Below, in pieces: positions 61,829 through 64,000 of a DNA stretch of 64,000 nt. The stretch lies in contig JAPTHN010000011.1 of assembly GCA_026936325.1 (NCBI GenBank), forward strand, positions 997,001-1,061,000. The letters run 5' to 3'. Position 1 is the first letter of the stretch. Each line of letters begins with the position of its first letter. This DNA is from Platynereis dumerilii. Lineage: Eukaryota; Annelida; Polychaeta; Phyllodocida; Nereididae. Under the pieces are notes generated by a model. The model saw only the letters and a list, made by a program, of their open reading frames with translations. It was not told the origin of the DNA and ran no database searches. Both the position numbers and the translations under genes were made by a program.

Positions 61829-64000
61829 TACAGCATCCACCAAAAACATGAAGATAAAGAATATTAACAGCAGGGCCTAATTGAGACAGTCTGGTCACAG
61901 CATCAAACAGCAGGGACAATATGAAGGTCATGTAGTGCATATAGCCAGTAAACACAACATCTTTCTAGTGACAGACTCCCCACAGGCATATAGGTCTAAT
62001 AGTGCAGCCTTGGCAAATCTCAAAGGCCAGCACCTGACAATTATGCAGCTTTGGGGAATGGAGAATGGTGGCCAATAAGCTTGTTGAGGATCACCCCCAG
62101 CATCTTCTATTCGCTCCCAAGATCTTCTAATCACCTTGTCATGCAAAGGGCACAGCACCGTTGGTGGTCCTAAAGCTGAGCCATAGCTTGAGCCAGTACG
62201 CCGCCTATCAATGCACACGAGCAGAATGATGTCATATCTTCGGCCATTGCGGCTTCAGCTGCAGGCTTGCCATATGATGTGACAAACCAATCTAGCCAGG
62301 GGAGGCCCTCTTTTCACAGGGGAAGTCCTTTCGGGCAGTCCTGTGGACTTTCTATCCTATATAACTGGGTATAGGCATAGAAGCACAAGAGGACCAGAGG
62401 GGACACCAGCCTTGTCCTCCTCCAATGCCCAGAAACCACAGAAATGTCCACTTTAGTCCACTCCGGTCCACTCAGTGTTCACTCTGCGTCTAGTGGGTTG
62501 GGCCTAGGGTTATGTCCAGACTGACAACTCAACCAGAGGCCCATGGCGTTCTAATATGACCCAATGTATCAGCCATGGATGAGGCTAGGTGCCCAGTGAT
62601 TAGCAGGGGAGGTGTGCAGGAATGCCCTCATCAACAAACACAGCACTTGGTAATTTGCAGAGAGGTCATGGCCCCTTGGCCACTGCTGATTGGCCCATGG
62701 ACTGACCGGGGCTGCAGGGTCCTTACCCTCACTTATCAATCCTTTCATACAGGTCATAAACCTGCAATATGACAATTGTGACTCCAGGACTGACCTCTGT
62801 CCAACCTTAAAGCCGCACAAGGGCCCATTAGAAGCAACATTGGTCATAAAGGGCCCCGATGTTTTACAGGGGTTATCAATTACCCAATAAACACAGGTCT
62901 ATGGTAATGAATCCATGATTTGAGCCTGGGATGTAGTAATTTCTGCTCAGCCATTTCCTTTCATTTGAAGGGAGATTAATCAGAGCAGCGAGAACAAATG
63001 AGACGTAGATTGGTCTTTCAGAACAGGCTCTGCTGCAATGACCAACATTTCTGCACTAGAAGCAGCAGACGTAAGCAAGATCTTTCAAAATCAAGCTAAG
63101 TTGACTTCAAAGTTTGTGTCTTGGGCAGGCTTGAGTGTAATGCATGCTCTTGAAACAGTTCAGATGGCAGGAATCGCATGATCCCCACTGGTTATCACCA
63201 CTGGGTATCCCTGTTGGTCCACAACTTGTGAAGGTATTTGGCTGACTCAGCCCAGCTCTGGCACTGATAAGAGAAGAGAGCAGCGTTAAATTTGAAGTTA
63301 CAAATCTAAGTTGACAAAAGCTGCCATCAGACTGTCAGTGGCTGGACATCACAGGGAAAATAACAGACATTAAGGACAAAGGTGCCTGCAAAACCATTCA
63401 TCACTGAGCAGCAAAGTATCCAGCTCGTCAGACGGTCAGCCCATTGGTAGTGACCACACCATCCCCAACATCAATATCTTTTATCGCCTGTCAGAAAATC
63501 CTGCACCACCCAGCTCTTCTTGGTATCCTTGGGCCTTGCTTTGACAAACAACCTTGTTAATTATTAACTGCTGGTTGGCCACAACAAAGCAAAACTTTTT
63601 CCATAAAGCCTACGTCCAAAAGTCACACAATTTATCATAAACAAGAATATGTAGTCTAATGTTAAACCAGCATGTTGTAACTACTGAATATGTCATCAAT
63701 TTGGTGTTCATTCAGGGCCTGTCAGACACAAAGTTTCTTCAGTGTTGCAGTGCCTATTGTAAAATACAGAGCAGTGTCTGTATGTTGAAACATCCCGTGA
63801 ATGGGTCAAGCAATGCAGATCAAGCAGGCCTATGCAAACAATAATAAATCTGCTCTTTTAAGCCCTTGCATAGTCTGCATCAGAAACTTTGCCTTACTTT
63901 TTATGTTGACCAACACTATGTAAGTTTAACCCTCTTATAGCCTTCTCTTAGTAGAAGAGTAATCAAACGAAGTTGTTGAGGAAATTTTCAATAGCCATAG

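Larger units (their letters stand above)
56697..64000 (+). repeat. Cluster B segmental duplication, copy B2 (right edge cut by window)
   Basis: Collinear with B1 from 14937 to about 20410. It is interrupted by a LINE (57225-58178) and two MITEs (60077-60911, 61019-61828), none of which B1 has at the paralogous place. Similarity stays high in the blocks around 58210-58700, 59453-60050, 61960-62090 and 63440-63480, and still holds at the last base, so the unit continues outside the window. Confidence 0.85.

Overview
This looks like AT-rich intergenic (or deep intronic) DNA from a metazoan. Invertebrate-type repeats dominate: tRNA-derived SINEs, 5'-truncated LINEs, TIR transposons and many MITEs. 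A marine invertebrate is a guess from the repeat repertoire, not shown. I found no host protein-coding exon, rRNA, genuine tRNA gene or CRISPR array I could defend. The only protein-like readings belong to mobile elements.

The main structure is two adjacent clusters of old tandem segmental duplications. Cluster A (about 1-14110) has three copies: A1 (enters from the left, to about 3650), A2 (4861-7690, 3'-truncated) and A3 (7691-14110). Cluster B (14937 to the window end) has a fairly complete left copy B1 (14937-31548), a middle copy B3 (head 32471-41070, tail displaced and inverted at 52200-55540) and a right copy B2 (56697 to beyond 64000). The copies are collinear but clearly diverged, so they predate most of the insertions.

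Because the copies are paralogous, several insertions have an uninterrupted 'empty' site elsewhere in the window, which fixes the target duplication without a database. They include two ~5.3 kb elements starting TAGT with 3-bp target duplications (23177-28642 and 33882-39132); the second carries remains of an Academ-like transposase with an XPG/FEN1-like nuclease region. There are also MITEs with CAAG (10681-11303), TTAA (60077-60911) and TA (61019-61828) target duplications, a SINE with a (CTAT)n tail (12597-12935) and a 5'-truncated relative (40042-40103), a LINE at the B1/B3 junction (31549-32470), a LINE in B2 (57225-58178) and a foldback-type element with ~290-bp inverted ends (50672-51818).

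The best candidates for host function are non-coding blocks kept nearly unchanged between B copies: a 69-bp identical run followed by a CCAAT/TATA/splice-donor-like arrangement (17570-18001 and 59523-59940), and a ~37-bp block present in three copies. All homology statements are by-eye comparisons within this window. Family names come from general knowledge, not a search.
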